Positions 62,202-64,000 of a stretch of DNA of 64,000 bases are shown piece by piece. This DNA is from Actinophytocola sp035995025. GTDB lineage: Bacteria > Actinomycetota > Actinomycetes > Mycobacteriales > Pseudonocardiaceae. The position numbers and the translations under genes are program-made. The number at the start of each line of letters is the position of its first letter. The stretch's first letter is position 1. Location of the stretch: NCBI GenBank assembly GCA_035995025.1, contig DASYKY010000028.1:12239-76238 (forward strand). Direction: 5' to 3'. A model generated the notes under the pieces. The model was not told where the DNA came from. It saw only the letters and a list, made by a program, of their open reading frames with translations, and made no database searches.

Positions 62202-63347
62202 TCAGCCGGGAAGGCGTACCGGCATCAACAGGTGCAGGTACCCCGGCACCACGGTTCCATCCTCACCCACCGGCTTGATCAGCGCGGGCCTGCTCGGTGT
62301 GGTGAAGGTCAACTCCGCCCGGTCGGAGTGCAGGGCGCCGAGCCCCTCCTGGAGGAAGGACGGGTTGAACGCGATAGTGACCGGGTCGCCGTTGTACTCG
62401 ACCGCGATCTCCTCCTCGGCGCTGCCCTCGTCGTCGCCGCCGGCGGACAGCCGCAGGCCGGACTCGCCGAACTCCAGCCGGACCTGGGTGCCGCGCTCGG
62501 CGACCAGCGACACGCGCTTGATCGCCTCGACGAGCGGGGGCACCTCGATGATCGCGGTCGCGGTCTGCTCGGACGGCAGCAGCTGGCGGTAGCGGGGGAA
62601 CTCCGTGTCGAGCAGCCGGCTCGTGGTGCGCCTGCCGGAACCGGACAGGCCGATCAGCCCGTCGCCCGGGGCGAGCGCCAGCTCCACGGTCGCGCCGGCG
62701 GTGCCGAGCGACTTGGCCGCGTCGGCCAGCGTGCGGGCCGGCACCAGGACGGCGACCTCGCCCGCGTTCGCCATGCCCTCGTCCGGCGTCCAGGTGAACT
62801 CCCGCATCGCGAGCCGGAACCGGTCGGTCGCCACGAGGGTCAGCTTGTCCCCGTTGATCTCGACCCGCACGCCCGTCAGCATCGGCAGCGTGTCGTCCTT
62901 GCCGGCCGCGACGGCGACCTGGCTCACCGCGAGGCCGAACACCTCACCCGTGAGCTCGCCCGCGTGCGGCGGCATCGCCGGCAGCTGCGGGTAGTCCTCG
63001 ACCGGCATGGTCGGCAGGCTGAACTTCGCGCTGCCGCACGTGATCGAGACCCGCGCGCCGTCGACCATGATCTCGACCGGCTGCGCGGGCAGGGAGCGGG
63101 TGATGTCGGCGAGCAGCCGGCCGGACACCAGAATGCGCCCGCCGTCCGCGATCGTCGCCGCGACGCCGACCGTCGCCGAGACCTCGTAGTCGAAGCCGGA
63201 GATCGTCAGTGCCTCCGAACCGGCCTCGGAGTCGCCGGCATCCAACAGGATCCCGCCGAGTACCGGCACCGGCGGACGGGACGGCAGGCTGCGCGCGACC
63301 CAGGCGACGGCGTCGGCGAGACCGTCGCGCTCGACGCGGATCTTCAT
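62202..63347 (-). CDS. dnaN: DNA polymerase III beta subunit (sliding clamp)
   Basis: A 381-residue clamp. It opens MKIRVERDGLADAVAWVARSL and contains the three clamp repeats, with ISGFDYEVSA, DYPQLPAMP and LVATDRFRLAMREF. The C-terminal end FNPSFLQEGLGAL and YLHLLMPVRLPG forms the peptide-binding pocket. It encircles DNA and tethers polymerase and repair enzymes. It is separated from dnaA by the origin and followed by gnd after 15 bases. Confidence 0.98.
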   Translation of the reverse strand: MKIRVERDGLADAVAWVARSLPSRPPVPVLGGILLDAGDSEAGSEALTISGFDYEVSATVGVAATIADGGRILVSGRLLADITRSLPAQPVEIMVDGARVSITCGSAKFSLPTMPVEDYPQLPAMPPHAGELTGEVFGLAVSQVAVAAGKDDTLPMLTGVRVEINGDKLTLVATDRFRLAMREFTWTPDEGMANAGEVAVLVPARTLADAAKSLGTAGATVELALAPGDGLIGLSGSGRRTTSRLLDTEFPRYRQLLPSEQTATAIIEVPPLVEAIKRVSLVAERGTQVRLEFGESGLRLSAGGDDEGSAEEEIAVEYNGDPVTIAFNPSFLQEGLGALHSDRAELTFTTPSRPALIKPVGEDGTVVPGYLHLLMPVRLPG

Positions 63348-63519
63348 GACTGTCCTTTCCAGACACGAGAACGAGCTGCGGGCACGTGGGATCCGGCCCG
63401 GGAGAGCTCACGACGTTGCTCGCAACCGTACGGCGTGCCGACCGAGTGCGGTACTCGGGGCTCGGTGGTTTCGGCGCTCCGTGGTCGCTTCGTCGCTCGC
63501 TGACTCGCCGCCCTGTCTT

Positions 63520-63800
63520 TTCGTTTGTTCTTGAAGGGAAGAGAGAAGAACAGCAGTAGTAATAGGGCCTGTGGGTTGTGTGGACAACGCCCGTCCGCGC
63601 ACGTCGCCAGGCGCGTCCGGTTGTGGATGAACCTGGTGTGCGATCGGTGGACAACTCGGCGGACCGGTGGATGGATCGCGGACGCGTCAGAGTTGTCCAC
63701 ACAGAGCCCGTAGTTGTGCACAGCGCGCTCCCCAGACTTTGCCGGTTAGTACCCAAGTCGTGCACAGGGTTGGGGACAGTCATGTATCCCCTTTCCGGGT
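63520..63800. other. oriC: oriC with DnaA boxes
   Basis: The dnaA-dnaN gap (63348-63849) has no gene. It contains DnaA boxes TGTGGACAA (63579), GGTGGACAA (63646), TTGTCCACA (63693), TTGTGCACA (63714) and TCGTGCACA (63758), in both orientations, three of them exact. An AT-richer stretch around 63515-63565 (TTTTCGTTTGTTCTTGAAGG) may be the unwinding site. The position between dnaN and dnaA is standard for the actinobacterial replication origin. Confidence 0.85.
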
Positions 63801-63849
63801 GATGCCAGGGGGACAAGCCAGAACCATTGCCACACAAGCAAGTTCGTGG

Positions 63850-64000
63850 TCAGCCGCGTGCGCGTTGCTTGATACGACTGGTGAGTTCCTGCACCTGGTC
63901 GTAGATCCGGCGCCGTTCCGCCATCTCCTTGCGGATCTTCTTCTCCGCGTGCATGACCGTCGTGTGGTCGCGGCCGCCGAACGTCTGCCCGATCTTCGGC
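63850..64000 (-). CDS. dnaA: DnaA replication initiator, C-terminal 49 residues
   Basis: Only the 3' end is in the window. It encodes the end of domain IV: the DnaA signature FGGRDHTTVMHAEKKI that reads the DnaA box, then RKEMAERRRIYDQVQELTSR and a basic tail. The stop is at 63850-63852. This fixes the orientation of the origin region, with dnaA continuing beyond 64000. Confidence 0.97.
   Translation of the reverse strand, partial: PKIGQTFGGRDHTTVMHAEKKIRKEMAERRRIYDQVQELTSRIKQRARG

Overview
The window is high-GC actinobacterial chromosome, and everything in it points to the origin region of a Pseudonocardiaceae-type organism (Amycolatopsis, Lentzea, Saccharothrix and relatives). It is written in the dnaA-to-the-right orientation. 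The evidence is the order dnaA, oriC, dnaN, gnd, recF, dciA (DUF721), gyrB, gyrA, DUF3566 gene, tRNA-Ile, tRNA-Ala, ppiA, rhomboid, PH-domain gene, crgA, pabA, pknB, pknA, pbpA, rodA, pstP, fhaB, fhaA, which matches the start of mycobacterial and related genomes. WhiB, a class E sortase, GTG/TTG starts and ATGA/TGATG couplings agree. The genus is an inference.

Layout. 1-8.1 kb: accessory metabolism (two SDRs, aldo/keto reductase, AAC(6')-like GNAT), a TM0106-type nuclease, a DUF6474 gene, and a four-gene operon of secreted protein, lipoprotein, OmpR-type regulator and histidine kinase. 8.3-14.3 kb: a large FAD/Fe-S D-lactate dehydrogenase-like protein, then a copper-type cassette (membrane protein, YcnI, CopC, CopD). 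14.4-23 kb: an APH-like kinase coupled to an XRE/TPR regulator, a divergent pair of small genes, a convincing 6C small RNA, a TetR regulator, a PLP-dependent deaminase/aldolase, a sugar-lactone oxidase and a two-gene unit. 22.9-23.9 kb holds no convincing gene, then tRNA-Leu. 24.1-33.8 kb: the envelope growth and signalling operon fhaA-fhaB-pstP-rodA-pbpA-pknA-pknB. 33.8-42 kb: a sarcosine oxidase-like protein, pabA, a permease, a class E sortase with a coupled 51-aa membrane peptide, crgA, a PH-domain protein, rhomboid, ppiA, a Lys/Ala-rich membrane protein, a DUF2020 lipoprotein, tRNA-Ala and a DLW-39 microprotein.

42.05-53.5 kb is an integrative and conjugative element of the actinomycete type (AICE) inserted in tRNA-Ile(GAT). 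It is bounded by a 43-bp direct repeat of the tRNA 3' half. It carries a tyrosine integrase and excisionase next to the intact tRNA, a PrimPol plus DUF3631 helicase-like replication module, an FtsK/TraB-like DNA translocase with two Spd-like membrane proteins, WhiB and HIT proteins, and a secreted HNH nuclease. Its left end is the least familiar part: an inverted array of 9-bp repeats around a large dyad, next to a P-loop protein and a GntR-P-loop fusion whose probable operators lie in the divergent promoter.

53.5-64 kb is the replication core on the minus strand, with oriC between dnaN and the truncated dnaA at the right edge. DnaA-box pairs also occur outside oriC, at 8.3, 38.3 and 60.0 kb.
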